Of a DNA stretch of 64,000 bases, positions 8,063 through 16,095 are shown in pieces. Position numbers and translations under genes: made by a program. The stretch comes from Ruminococcus sp. XPD3002 (GTDB lineage Bacteria > Bacillota > Clostridia > Oscillospirales > Ruminococcaceae): NCBI GenBank assembly GCA_900119535.1, contig FPJT01000020.1:1-64000 (forward strand). Direction: 5' to 3'. The notes below the pieces were generated by a model. The model was not told the origin of the DNA. It saw only the letters and a program-made list of their open reading frames with translations, and ran no database searches. Numbering within the stretch: position 1 is the stretch's first letter; the number at the start of each line of letters is the position of its first letter.

Positions 8063-8720
8063 TCCCATCGATATACGCGAAGCTGCACGTTACATGGGCG
8101 TCAGGGGAGAACCTGACAGCAATACTCTTGCACTTATAGAAAAGTGCGAGGCAGAGGTCCGCAGACGTGTAAGACCGAATTACGTATACCGTGAATCGGA
8201 AATAGATACGAGCGGAGAGGATGTCTTTCTTAAGGATGCAGGTCTGCGGCTTAAGGGGGAGGATATCCGCCGTCACCTCAGTGGATGCAGGAAAGCTGTT
8301 ATATTTGCGGCGACTCTTTCCTCCGAGGCGGATAAGCTCATACGTCAGACCGCAGTAACGGATGTAGCTGCTGCCCTTGCGGTGGACTGCCTTTGCAGTG
8401 CAGCCATAGAACAGGTCTGTGATAAGGCGGAGGAGGAAATATTCTCAGAAGTTGCTGCCGAGTACAGAACATGGCGGTTCAGTCCCGGATACGGGGATCT
8501 GCCAATAGACGTACAGGGAGACTTCCTGCGGAGTCTCAACGCTCAGCGCAGGATAGGGCTTACAGTAACCGATAGCTGTCTCCTGCTTCCTACTAAATCC
8601 GTAACTGCGATAATAGGCGTTTCGGACGTGCCCATGCACAAAACAACAGGCAGCGGATGTGATTCATGCGGAATGAGGGATCGTTGTGCATTCTCGAAAA
8701 AAGGCGGATGCAGCAATTAA
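8049..8720 (+). CDS. Methionine synthase reactivation-domain protein
   Basis: 223 residues resembling the stand-alone activation domain of B12-dependent MetH found in Clostridia. The SAM-binding core is visible as RFSPGYGDLPI, then IGLTVT and KSVTAIIG. The C-terminus holds a Cys cluster (CDSCGMRDRC) that could bind a metal or iron-sulfur centre. Overlap with metF and pathway logic support the role: rescuing oxidised cobalamin on methionine synthase. The synthase itself is not in the window. Confidence 0.82.
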   Translation: MIKLDPIDIREAARYMGVRGEPDSNTLALIEKCEAEVRRRVRPNYVYRESEIDTSGEDVFLKDAGLRLKGEDIRRHLSGCRKAVIFAATLSSEADKLIRQTAVTDVAAALAVDCLCSAAIEQVCDKAEEEIFSEVAAEYRTWRFSPGYGDLPIDVQGDFLRSLNAQRRIGLTVTDSCLLLPTKSVTAIIGVSDVPMHKTTGSGCDSCGMRDRCAFSKKGGCSN

Positions 8721-8839
8721 TTATTCAGTTACCATTTCAATAGTAAAAACTATGCTTTTTATTTACATTTTATCCAAAAAAACTCTTTTAATTTAGCATT
8801 GTGACTACATTTTAACTATATTTATATATAAAATGGATA

Positions 8840-8869
8840 TTGACAGTGTGTGTGAATTAATGTTATAAT
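8840..8869 (+). promoter_or_regulatory. Promoter of the long leader before binding protein 1
   Basis: TTGACA, 18-bp spacer, TATAAT. The predicted start near 8876 gives a leader of about 224 nt. The stretch 8721-8839 is AT-rich and gene-free. Confidence 0.7.
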
Positions 8870-8875
8870 TAATTA

Positions 8876-9099
8876 TAATAAAAACAAGATCAATGGTGTG
8901 AAGATCGATACGGAAAAATAAATTGCTCTCCAAACTAAACCTTGCCAAGCAATTTTAGTCATAAAGAAAATTTCTCTGCGTCAGAAAAAACTTGAAATGC
9001 GAATGCATTACTGCGTTTTCCTTCCTTGATTAATTTCCTTTCTGACTTCGCCTTTTTGGTAAAGTTTAATCAGTGGAGCAATAAGAAGGAGTTTTGAGA
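8876..9099 (+). ncRNA. Long structured leader, candidate riboswitch-like element
   Basis: A closing helix ATTGCTC (8922-8928) with GAGCAAT (9076-9082) encloses three local helices: ACTAAA..TTGC with GCAA..TTTAGT (8934-8959), GTCAGAAA (8980-8987) with TTTCTGAC (9039-9046), and inside that AATGC-GAAT-GCATT (8996-9009). The closing strand ends just before the ribosome site AAGGA, so folding could control translation. I do not recognise a known family. Confidence 0.5.
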
Positions 9100-10506
9100 A
9101 TGAGAAACATGAAATTGTTTAAAACTGCACTTCTGCTTACTGCGATTACTGTGTCGATGACTGGCTGCGGAAGCGGAAAAACAAGCTCTTCAGAAACATA
9201 TGACAGAGATGTTGATTCCGAGGTCAGAAATGAAGTAAGGGAAAATGTGCAGAATACGGATCTGCTAAAGGGTGAATTGGAAAATAAAACTATAAAATGG
9301 CTTTCACACTGGGATATCAATCCCGATGTAACAGGCAAGAACAAACCTACCGAGCTTGTCGCCTTTGAGGAAAAATACGGCGGAAAGATCGAATGGATCA
9401 ACGTTACATGGGAAAAACGCTACGAAAAGCTTGCGGAAATGATCGCAAACGGTGAAGGAGTTGACTTCTTCCCTGCAAACGATATGGACGCTTTCCCTAA
9501 GGGCGCTGTAAGAGGTATGTTCGTACCTGTTGACGACTATATCGACTTTTCTTCTCCCCTCTGGGAGGACGTTAAGGATATCAATGACAGCCTGATGTGG
9601 AACGACAGCCATTATTGTACTGTCCTTCAGGCTACAGGCGATAAGGTCGCCTGCATCTATAACCGCAAAACTATGTCAGAGGCAGGCCTTGAAGATCCTG
9701 CCGACCTGTACGCAAGAGGCGAATGGGATTGGGACGCTTTTGAAAGTATGCTGAAAAGCTTTGTTGATCCCGCAAATCAGCACTACGGTATAGAGGGCTG
9801 GTGGTTTGAGTTCGCACTTATGAATACTACCGGCGTTCCTGCTGTGGGACTTGAAAACTGCAAACTTGTAAACAATCTTTCGGATCCCGCTATAGAGCGT
9901 GTACAGAACTGGCTCTATGATCTTAATACTTCGGGCTGTATAGCTATCGGAAGTGCAGACTACGGCTGGGATTCTCATCCCGAATACGTGGGTGAAGGCA
10001 AGGTCCTTTTCTACCCTGTGGGACTCTACGAGCTGTATAAGAGTGAGGCCGACTGGAAGAAAGTCTACGGCGAAGATGCCTTCTTCGTACCTATGCCCCG
10101 TGATCCCGAGGCTGACGACTACTACATCCCTGTGGGAATGGAGTCTTATGTCTTCGTAAAGGGCGGACAGAACCCCGAAGGCGTTGCTAAGTTCCTGGAC
10201 TGCAAGCGCTTCGCTATCCTCGATGAGGCTACAAAGAGTATTGCGGATCAGCAGTTCCGTGATGATTACGGCTGGACCGATGAAATGGTCGAGATGCAGC
10301 ACTCTATGCAGGAGCTTGCCGATGCTAATCCTTTCTTTGATATGTCTACGGGCGTTTCAACCGACTGTGCGGAGATACTCGATAATCAGCTCAGAGCTGC
10401 TGCACGCGGTACGCCCTGGAATGAGACCTATGACGCTATATACAATACAGTGGATACCTTCATAAATGAGATCAATGCCGATCCTATACAGAATACTGCC
10501 GAATAA
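9100..10506 (+). CDS. Extracellular solute-binding lipoprotein 1 (orphan, sugar-ABC type)
   Basis: 468 residues with a lipobox ending in TGC (Cys 23) and a binding-protein fold of the family 1 sugar type: ITWLSHWDIN-like start, then KYGGKIEWINVTWEKRYEKL and GEWDWDAFESM. Such proteins deliver oligosaccharides to ABC permeases at the membrane, but no permease or ATPase gene lies beside it. It is paralogous to the protein at 22506-23888. ATG 9100 is preferred over the TTG at 9094 for spacing to AGAAGGA. Confidence 0.8.
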   Translation: MRNMKLFKTALLLTAITVSMTGCGSGKTSSSETYDRDVDSEVRNEVRENVQNTDLLKGELENKTIKWLSHWDINPDVTGKNKPTELVAFEEKYGGKIEWINVTWEKRYEKLAEMIANGEGVDFFPANDMDAFPKGAVRGMFVPVDDYIDFSSPLWEDVKDINDSLMWNDSHYCTVLQATGDKVACIYNRKTMSEAGLEDPADLYARGEWDWDAFESMLKSFVDPANQHYGIEGWWFEFALMNTTGVPAVGLENCKLVNNLSDPAIERVQNWLYDLNTSGCIAIGSADYGWDSHPEYVGEGKVLFYPVGLYELYKSEADWKKVYGEDAFFVPMPRDPEADDYYIPVGMESYVFVKGGQNPEGVAKFLDCKRFAILDEATKSIADQQFRDDYGWTDEMVEMQHSMQELADANPFFDMSTGVSTDCAEILDNQLRAAARGTPWNETYDAIYNTVDTFINEINADPIQNTAE

Positions 10507-10537
10507 CGTTGCAAATGGCTAACAAACATAATTATTA

Positions 10538-10566
10538 TTGCATTATTCTGAGTTTTGTGTTATAAT
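10538..10566 (+). promoter_or_regulatory. Promoter of the epimerase gene
   Basis: TTGCAT, 17-bp spacer, TATAAT, about 40 bases before the start codon. Confidence 0.65.
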
Positions 10567-10605
10567 AATCTAATTGAAAAGGAAAGATGAAGGAGGGTAT
10601 GAAAT

Positions 10606-11559
10606 ATGTTAACTGCTCTTGTTACTGGCGGTAATGGACTTATCGGTCAGCATATTTGTTCAGGTCTTCTCAAAAAAGGTTTTGCCGTTATATGTGTTGA
10701 TACCCGTGAAAACGACTATAATGTGGGAAAACTGAACTACGAGTTCATACAGGCTGACCCGAGAGATAAAAATGAGATGGGCGATATTTTCGAGAAAAAA
10801 GAGATAAATATATTGATCCATGCAGCTTGTACAGTTGATAATGACCTCGATCCTATCATAACCGAAAAGGTTATGAGCGATTCAAAGGAATGCGATAAGT
10901 TCATTTATCGCTACGCTATGGAAGCAAATGTAGAGAAGATAATCCTTCTCAGCACCGATCAGGTGTATGAATTCCCGAAAACCAGAGAGCCTATCCGTGA
11001 GGACAGCGAGCTTAAGCCGTCCACGAACTACGCTCAGATGAAGCTTGCTTCCGAAAAAGCACTCATAAACGAGATGCAGCATCATCCTAATACTATATGC
11101 TGCGTTATACGTTATGCTCCCGTGTATACCAAGAACTATACCGATAATCTCGTCGCTAAGCTGACAGATCCGAAGGACGGTACAAAGTTCGTATACGGAA
11201 AGGGACAGTATGGCTTCCAGCTCTGCTGCGTTCATAATCTTGTAGATTTTATCCTGTGCTTTGCTAAAAACGCAGATGATATCAAATCAGCAGGTGTTTA
11301 CAACGTAAGCGATAAGGACCTTACAACAGCTGCCGAGATAATAACCTTTATGAGAGAAAATCACCACCTGGGACCTGTTCTTCAGAAGTCTCCCGGAGGA
11401 GCGATATCCAAGTTAAAGGGACTCTTCAAGGGCAGCAAGGAAGAGAAAACGAATTATCGCTATCTTGACCTCAGCAAGCTTGAAAACAATAACCTTCTCG
11501 ACGGAACAAAGGCTGCAAAGCTTGTAAACTTCCGCTGGGACATCCACAACACAAAGTAA
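10606..11559 (+). CDS. NAD-dependent epimerase/dehydratase (extended SDR)
   Basis: 317 residues. The NAD-binding GGNGLIGQHI is at the N-terminus and the SDR active-site pair appears as Y-x-x-x-K in NYAQMKLASEK, with ST upstream. Extended SDRs of this type convert nucleotide sugars, but the substrate cannot be read from the sequence. The start follows AAGGAGGG. A strong terminator follows. Confidence 0.82.
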   Translation: MLTALVTGGNGLIGQHICSGLLKKGFAVICVDTRENDYNVGKLNYEFIQADPRDKNEMGDIFEKKEINILIHAACTVDNDLDPIITEKVMSDSKECDKFIYRYAMEANVEKIILLSTDQVYEFPKTREPIREDSELKPSTNYAQMKLASEKALINEMQHHPNTICCVIRYAPVYTKNYTDNLVAKLTDPKDGTKFVYGKGQYGFQLCCVHNLVDFILCFAKNADDIKSAGVYNVSDKDLTTAAEIITFMRENHHLGPVLQKSPGGAISKLKGLFKGSKEEKTNYRYLDLSKLENNNLLDGTKAAKLVNFRWDIHNTK

Positions 11560-11561
11560 TA

Positions 11562-11595
11562 AAATACCTCCGATATCTGTCGGAGGTATTTTAAA
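11562..11595 (+). terminator. Terminator
   Basis: AAATACCTCCGA with TCGGAGGTATTT, 12-bp stem and 6-nt loop, T/A-rich tail. Confidence 0.85.
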
Positions 11596-11618
11596 TTAAA
11601 TTGAAGGGAAATGTTACA

Positions 11619-12623
11619 ATGAACGATTCAGCAACAGTTAAACCAAAGAAACCACGCAGGATATTCAGAAAAATACTCAAGGTTATCGGCATCATACTTG
11701 CGGTCATACTTATTATAATTGCAATTCTGTCGGTGCGTAACCTCATTCTCTGCAAAAGGGACAACGAACTTGTAAAAGATGCATACGGAGAATACTTCAC
11801 AACATCAAACAGCGCTCGGATGAACTATACTTTATGTGACAGCACTTCGGATAAGGTAGCGGTTATACTCCCCGGCTATGGCAGTCCTACAGTTCACTAT
11901 GAATTCGATGCCGTTGTAAACGGACTGAAGGACAAGTATAAGATAGTTATCGTTGAACCTCTCGGCTACGGACTAAGCGATGAGACCGACAGTCCCCGTA
12001 CAGTTGAGAACTACTGCGAGGAGCTTCACAGCCTTATGGAGTATCTCGGGTATGACAGATACACGCTTATAGGTCACTCTATAGCCGGACTTTATTCCCT
12101 TTACTATGCAAATACATACACTGATGAAGTTGAATCTTTCATAGGCATAGATTCATCTGTTCCGCATCAGATAGACAGGGATGACTGGTCTGCGAAGCCT
12201 GATAACGTATACCATATGTATGAAGTTATGCGGTGGCTCTATTTCAGGACAGGAATAAGCCGTGTTCTCTATGAGCTTTCTATTGATGAAGAAATGGCGA
12301 ATATACCTACGCTTACGGAAGCGGACAAGGATAAGGTTCTTGCAATGTACTGTTCAAAGCAGTTCGGCGACACTCAGATGAACGAAATGAAGCTTCTTGG
12401 ACGCAATATTGAGAAATGCTATGATATGAAGTTCCCCGAGTCTGTACCTGTGCTTTATGTACTTGCGAAGGATAACTGCGACATGATGCCTGAGTGGGAG
12501 GGCTATCATAAGGATATTGTGACTTCTCCCGAAAGCGTGGTTACTGTCGTTGAGGGACAGCATTATGTACACTTTACCAATCTTAAGGAACTTTTAGAAA
12601 TTATAATGGAGTGGAAGTATTAA
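11619..12623 (+). CDS. Membrane-anchored alpha/beta hydrolase
   Basis: 334 residues with an N-terminal basic segment and transmembrane helix (about 20-42), then an alpha/beta-hydrolase domain. The nucleophile elbow GHSIAG and a C-terminal GQHYVHF with the likely catalytic His are visible. The substrate is unknown. ATG 11619 follows GAAGGG by ten bases, preferred to an upstream TTG. Confidence 0.8.
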   Translation: MNDSATVKPKKPRRIFRKILKVIGIILAVILIIIAILSVRNLILCKRDNELVKDAYGEYFTTSNSARMNYTLCDSTSDKVAVILPGYGSPTVHYEFDAVVNGLKDKYKIVIVEPLGYGLSDETDSPRTVENYCEELHSLMEYLGYDRYTLIGHSIAGLYSLYYANTYTDEVESFIGIDSSVPHQIDRDDWSAKPDNVYHMYEVMRWLYFRTGISRVLYELSIDEEMANIPTLTEADKDKVLAMYCSKQFGDTQMNEMKLLGRNIEKCYDMKFPESVPVLYVLAKDNCDMMPEWEGYHKDIVTSPESVVTVVEGQHYVHFTNLKELLEIIMEWKY

Positions 12624-12725
12624 GGATATTACCACTCTTGGATTCTAAATGGGGACCTTTAGCGAAGTCCGGAGGCAGCGCCCTGCACGAGAGAGCGTTC
12701 CCTGATAACATAATATCGCAAATAG

Positions 12726-12760
12726 AAAAAGCAGCCGTAAAGAGAGTTCTTTACGGCTGT
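12726..12760 (-). terminator. Terminator of rqcP, possibly bidirectional
   Basis: CAGCCGTAAAGA with TCTTTACGGCTG, 12-bp perfect stem and GAGT loop. A run of five T lies on the minus-strand side; the plus side is weaker. Confidence 0.85.
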
Positions 12761-12766
12761 TTACAT

Positions 12767-13009
12767 TTATTCTATTACAGTGTAATTATCCGCAGCGTTT
12801 TCCTTTGTGGCGTGTTCGGTTACGTTCAGCACCTTGACCTTAAGAGGACGCATTCCCATATTGATCTCGATTATATCGCCGACCTTCACGTCGTATGAAG
12901 CTCTTGCGACTTTTCCGTTTACGGATATCTTTTCGGCGTCACAAGCCTCGTTAGCAACAGTTCTGCGCTTTATGAGACGTGTAACTTTAAGGTATTTATC
13001 AAGTCTCAT
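12767..13009 (-). CDS. rqcP: S4-domain RNA-binding protein RqcP/YabO-like
   Basis: 80 residues, a bare S4 domain beginning MRLDKYLKVTRLIKRRT. RqcP stabilises the stalled large-subunit complex in bacterial ribosome quality control. The start at 13009 follows AAAGGAG on the minus strand; the frame runs open further upstream but without a ribosome site. The mazG-hup-rqcP order is conserved in Firmicutes. Confidence 0.87.
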   Translation of the reverse strand: MRLDKYLKVTRLIKRRTVANEACDAEKISVNGKVARASYDVKVGDIIEINMGMRPLKVKVLNVTEHATKENAADNYTVIE

Positions 13010-13023
13010 GATATCTCCTTTCA

Positions 13024-13052
13024 CAAAAAGGGGACGGCTTCGGACCGTCCCC
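13024..13052 (-). terminator. Terminator between hup and rqcP
   Basis: GGGGACGG (13030-13037) pairs with CCGTCCCC (13045-13052), with a minus-strand T-run. It would separate or attenuate rqcP expression from hup. Confidence 0.8.
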
Positions 13053-13066
13053 CACATTTTTTGCTA

Positions 13067-13342
13067 TTACTTGTTAACAGCTTCCTTAAGACCTCTGCCA
13101 GCCTTGAAAGCAGGTGCCTTGCAAGGAGGGCAAACCATCTTCTTCTTAGTCTGGGGGTTGATGCAAGTCTTTTCGCCTCTCTCACGAACCTCGAATGTAC
13201 CGAAGCCTGTGATGGAAACCTTATCGCCCTTTACGAGAGCTTCCTGGATAGCAGCGAGTGTAGCCTCGAGAGCTGCACCTGCGTCCTTCTTTGTGCAATT
13301 TGCTTTATCAGCGATAGAATTGATTAATTCAGTCTTTGTCAT
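13067..13342 (-). CDS. hup: HU family DNA-binding protein
   Basis: 91 residues, typical HU length. MTKTELI start, GFGTFEVRER signature and a basic arm with NPQTKKK. The arm carries an unusual CPPCKAP in place of the common Pro-rich tip, so two Cys sit next to the DNA-intercalating proline region. The start overlaps the end of mazG by 14 bases, suggesting coupled translation. Confidence 0.93.
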   Translation of the reverse strand: MTKTELINSIADKANCTKKDAGAALEATLAAIQEALVKGDKVSITGFGTFEVRERGEKTCINPQTKKKMVCPPCKAPAFKAGRGLKEAVNK

Positions 13343-14156
13343 TGTTATTTTCCTCCATATTTATTTTTTCTTTGGCTTTATCCCAGTAAACATCAAGCTT
13401 TTCGATAGGAAGTGTTTTCATATCGATATTATCCGCCTTAGTCATTTCTTCTGTGATCGAAAAGCGTTTTATGAATTTCTCTGTAGAGTCTTTAAGAGCC
13501 TGTTCTGCATCGATACCGAGGTGACGTGCAGCATTCACGCATGAGAAGAGCAGGTCGCCCATTTCCTCATAGATATGCTGTTTATCGCCTTCAGCAACAG
13601 CAGAATCCAGCTCGGCTTTTTCGTTTGATATACAAGCGATAGCGTCGTCGGCGCAGCGGAAGTCCATGCCTGCGCGCATGGCACGTTTGCCGACCTTCTG
13701 TGCCCGCATGAGGGCAGGAAGTGATTTAGCAACGCTTTTAAGGGTTTCTGTATATGATTCCTGTCCCTTAGTCTCCATTTTGATAGCGTCCCAGTTTTTA
13801 AGCACCTGATCGGTGTTTTCAGCAAGGACGTCGCCGAAGACATGGGGATGACGTATTATAAGCTTTTTGCAGATGCCGTCACAGATGTCATCAAATGTGA
13901 AGGAACCTGTTTCTTCCTCTATTCTGCAATGAAATACGACCTGGAGAAGAACGTCGCCGAGTTCTTCGCGGAGAAGCTCGGTATCCTTAAGGTCTATAGC
14001 CTCGATAGCCTCGCAGGTCTCTTCGATAAAATCACTTTTAATAGATTCGTGAGTCTGTTCTCTGTCCCAGGGACAGCCGCCTTCACCGCGGAGAAGTCTC
14101 ACGATGTCAAGCAGATCGTCGATAGAATAATGATCTTTCTGCTGATATTCAACCAT
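13329..14156 (-). CDS. mazG: Nucleoside triphosphate pyrophosphohydrolase MazG
   Basis: 275 residues, two MazG-like helical domains. GGCPWDREQTHESI and the metal-binding EExxE-type helix EETCEAIEAID then EELGDVLLQV are intact. MazG hydrolyses non-canonical or excess NTPs to the monophosphate and pyrophosphate. I take Met at 14156 because AAGGAG lies ten bases upstream on the minus strand; an earlier Met at 14183 lacks one. Confidence 0.92.
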   Translation of the reverse strand: MVEYQQKDHYSIDDLLDIVRLLRGEGGCPWDREQTHESIKSDFIEETCEAIEAIDLKDTELLREELGDVLLQVVFHCRIEEETGSFTFDDICDGICKKLIIRHPHVFGDVLAENTDQVLKNWDAIKMETKGQESYTETLKSVAKSLPALMRAQKVGKRAMRAGMDFRCADDAIACISNEKAELDSAVAEGDKQHIYEEMGDLLFSCVNAARHLGIDAEQALKDSTEKFIKRFSITEEMTKADNIDMKTLPIEKLDVYWDKAKEKINMEENNNDKD

Positions 14157-14280
14157 AGGAAAAGCACTCCTTCTATGATACATTAAATTACACCAAAAAG
14201 CAACAATTTTTTACATTTTTGGCGGTTGTGTACAAACTATTATACTGTGGTCGGCGTATTTAGTTATATTGCATAGAATA

Positions 14281-14307
14281 CTCTCTCCGTAAGGTCAACG
14301 GAGAGAG
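14281..14307 (-). terminator. Probable terminator after trpS
   Basis: CTCTCTCCGT with ACGGAGAGAG, 10-bp stem, 7-nt loop. The minus-strand tail is TATTCTAT rather than a pure T-run. Confidence 0.5.
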
Positions 14308-14316
14308 CTGAGTGTA

Positions 14317-15315
14317 TCATGTTCTGTCAACGAAGCCCACCTTGTGGTAAACCTTTGATACTATACGCTGTGAATAACGTAAAGCCTTTTCTGCACCCTC
14401 TGTGTAGCACTGCTTGAGGTATGCCTTGTCTGAAATGAGACGGTCGAATTCTGTGCGGATAGGCTCAAGGTGATCTGCAACAGCTTCACCAACAGCGATC
14501 TTGAAGTCGCCGTAGCCCTTGCCTGCGAATTCTGATTCGATAGAAGCGTAGTCCTTGCCTGTAACAGCGGAGTAGATGGACATAAGGTTGTTTATGCCGT
14601 CCTTGCCCTCGCGGTAAGCGATGACAGCTTCGCTGTCGGTAACTGCGCGCTTGAATTTACGGATAATGGTATCCTTGTCATCAAGGATGAGGATACATGC
14701 ATTGGGGTTCTCGTCCGATTTGGACATCTTCTTTGTCGGATCCTGAAGGGACATTACCTTAGCTCCGACTTCGATTATGTAAGGCTCGGGAAGCGTGAAG
14801 AAATCGCCGTATCTCTGATTGAAACGCTGAGCGATGTTTCTTGCAAGCTCGAGGTGCTGTTTCTGGTCAACGCCCACGGGTACGAAATCCGCATTATAAG
14901 CAAGGATGTCCGCAGCCATAAGTGAAGGATAGGTGAACAGACCTGCATTTACATCGTCGGGGTGCTTCTGGCTCTTGTCCTTGAACTGAGTCATACGTGA
15001 AAGCTCGCCGAACTGAGTGTTGCAGCAGAGTACCCAGTTAAGAAGGGCATGAGTAGGAGCATGACTCTGTATGAAGAGTATCGACTTCTGGGGATCGATG
15101 CCGCAAGCCATGAGCAGAGCGTAAGCCGCAAGAGAATTCTGGCGGAGCTTTGCAGGTTCCTGCTTTACTGTGATAGCGTGCATATCTGCAACGCAGTAGA
15201 TGCAGTTATACTCGTCCTGAAGCGGCGACCAGTTCCTTACTGCACCGATGTAGTTGCCGAGAGTGAATGTGCCTGTTGGCTGGATAGCGCTGAAAATAAG
15301 TTTCTTATCATCCAT
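14317..15315 (-). CDS. trpS: Tryptophanyl-tRNA synthetase
   Basis: 332-residue class I synthetase that charges tRNA-Trp. The HIGH-type motif appears as TLGNYIG after SAIQPTG, and KMSKS is intact. The start at 15315 follows a GAGG site; an earlier in-frame Met is less well placed. No T-box leader motif is seen upstream; instead a 171-residue gene precedes it by ten bases and likely shares its transcript. Confidence 0.95.
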   Translation of the reverse strand: MDDKKLIFSAIQPTGTFTLGNYIGAVRNWSPLQDEYNCIYCVADMHAITVKQEPAKLRQNSLAAYALLMACGIDPQKSILFIQSHAPTHALLNWVLCCNTQFGELSRMTQFKDKSQKHPDDVNAGLFTYPSLMAADILAYNADFVPVGVDQKQHLELARNIAQRFNQRYGDFFTLPEPYIIEVGAKVMSLQDPTKKMSKSDENPNACILILDDKDTIIRKFKRAVTDSEAVIAYREGKDGINNLMSIYSAVTGKDYASIESEFAGKGYGDFKIAVGEAVADHLEPIRTEFDRLISDKAYLKQCYTEGAEKALRYSQRIVSKVYHKVGFVDRT

Positions 15316-15325
15316 ATTGTGAGCC

Positions 15326-15841
15326 TCACTTGATCTCAGGAGTGAGACCTGCATCGTCCTTGAGCTGGCAGCTTCTCAGTTCGTTGAGAACGCGCTGATA
15401 GAGAACGTATAATGTACGCATCTCAGGCTGATCCTCGGGGATAAGGCCTGGATTGAACACAACTCTGTAAACGCCGCCCTTTGTAAGGAGGTGTACATAG
15501 TGAGCTCTTCCTCTTGGAAGGTCGAAAGCATTGAGCTTTTCAGCCTTTGGTAAAACAACGCCTGCGTTTGCAACGAGGTTATGTGTTGCCTGAACGAGGT
15601 TTCTGTACTTCTGTGAAGCACCTGAATACTCGCCGCCGTTGTTGAAATAGAGGTTTGCTGCACCGTTGATGAAACATACCATAGTTGTGAGTATATTAGA
15701 TGTCATAGGCATGTCTATAACAACACCGTAAACATCGTTTTTCTTGAAGTTTCCGTCAAAGAACTTAACGGGGAAGCTGAGAGCCTGAGCTCTTGTCATC
15801 AGGTATTTCTGAGTGACGGGATATCTGTCTGTAGTTGGCAT
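15326..15841 (-). CDS. Conserved-looking hypothetical protein upstream of trpS
   Basis: 171 residues, no signal peptide or membrane segment, rich in hydrophobic strands. I do not recognise a domain. It has a good ribosome site (GAAAGGAAAAG) and is followed by trpS ten bases later, so the two are probably cotranscribed. The 254-base stretch behind it (15842-16095) shows a GC-rich palindromic patch around 15880-15960 but no gene. Confidence 0.65.
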   Translation of the reverse strand: MPTTDRYPVTQKYLMTRAQALSFPVKFFDGNFKKNDVYGVVIDMPMTSNILTTMVCFINGAANLYFNNGGEYSGASQKYRNLVQATHNLVANAGVVLPKAEKLNAFDLPRGRAHYVHLLTKGGVYRVVFNPGLIPEDQPEMRTLYVLYQRVLNELRSCQLKDDAGLTPEIK

Positions 15842-16095
15842 AATTGATCTTTTCCTTTCATTTATACTCTGCGCTGTTGCAAAATATCAATTATGATATT
15901 TTGCGATACGCCGATTTTGGCGGCGGACGGCGCATTGCACCGTGCACGCTCCGTTTATACTGCATCTTCAAAGCCGCATAGCAGCCTTCAAAAGGTACAA
16001 TGTACATTTTGCGATAGAGGCAGGTATATCAGATGTTACAGGATGAGATTCCTGTAAAGATCCCGCTTCTGATTTTATCAGAGGGGAGAGTTTTT

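Noticed and set aside
12611..12898. ORF running from the end of the hydrolase into the rqcP terminator region
   Set aside because: Crosses a strong terminator and the antisense of rqcP. The 12624-12720 stretch may be a decayed repeat, but nothing supports a gene.
15842..16095. T-box leader for trpS
   Set aside because: No AGGGTGG-type T-box sequence on the minus strand, and another gene lies between this gap and trpS.
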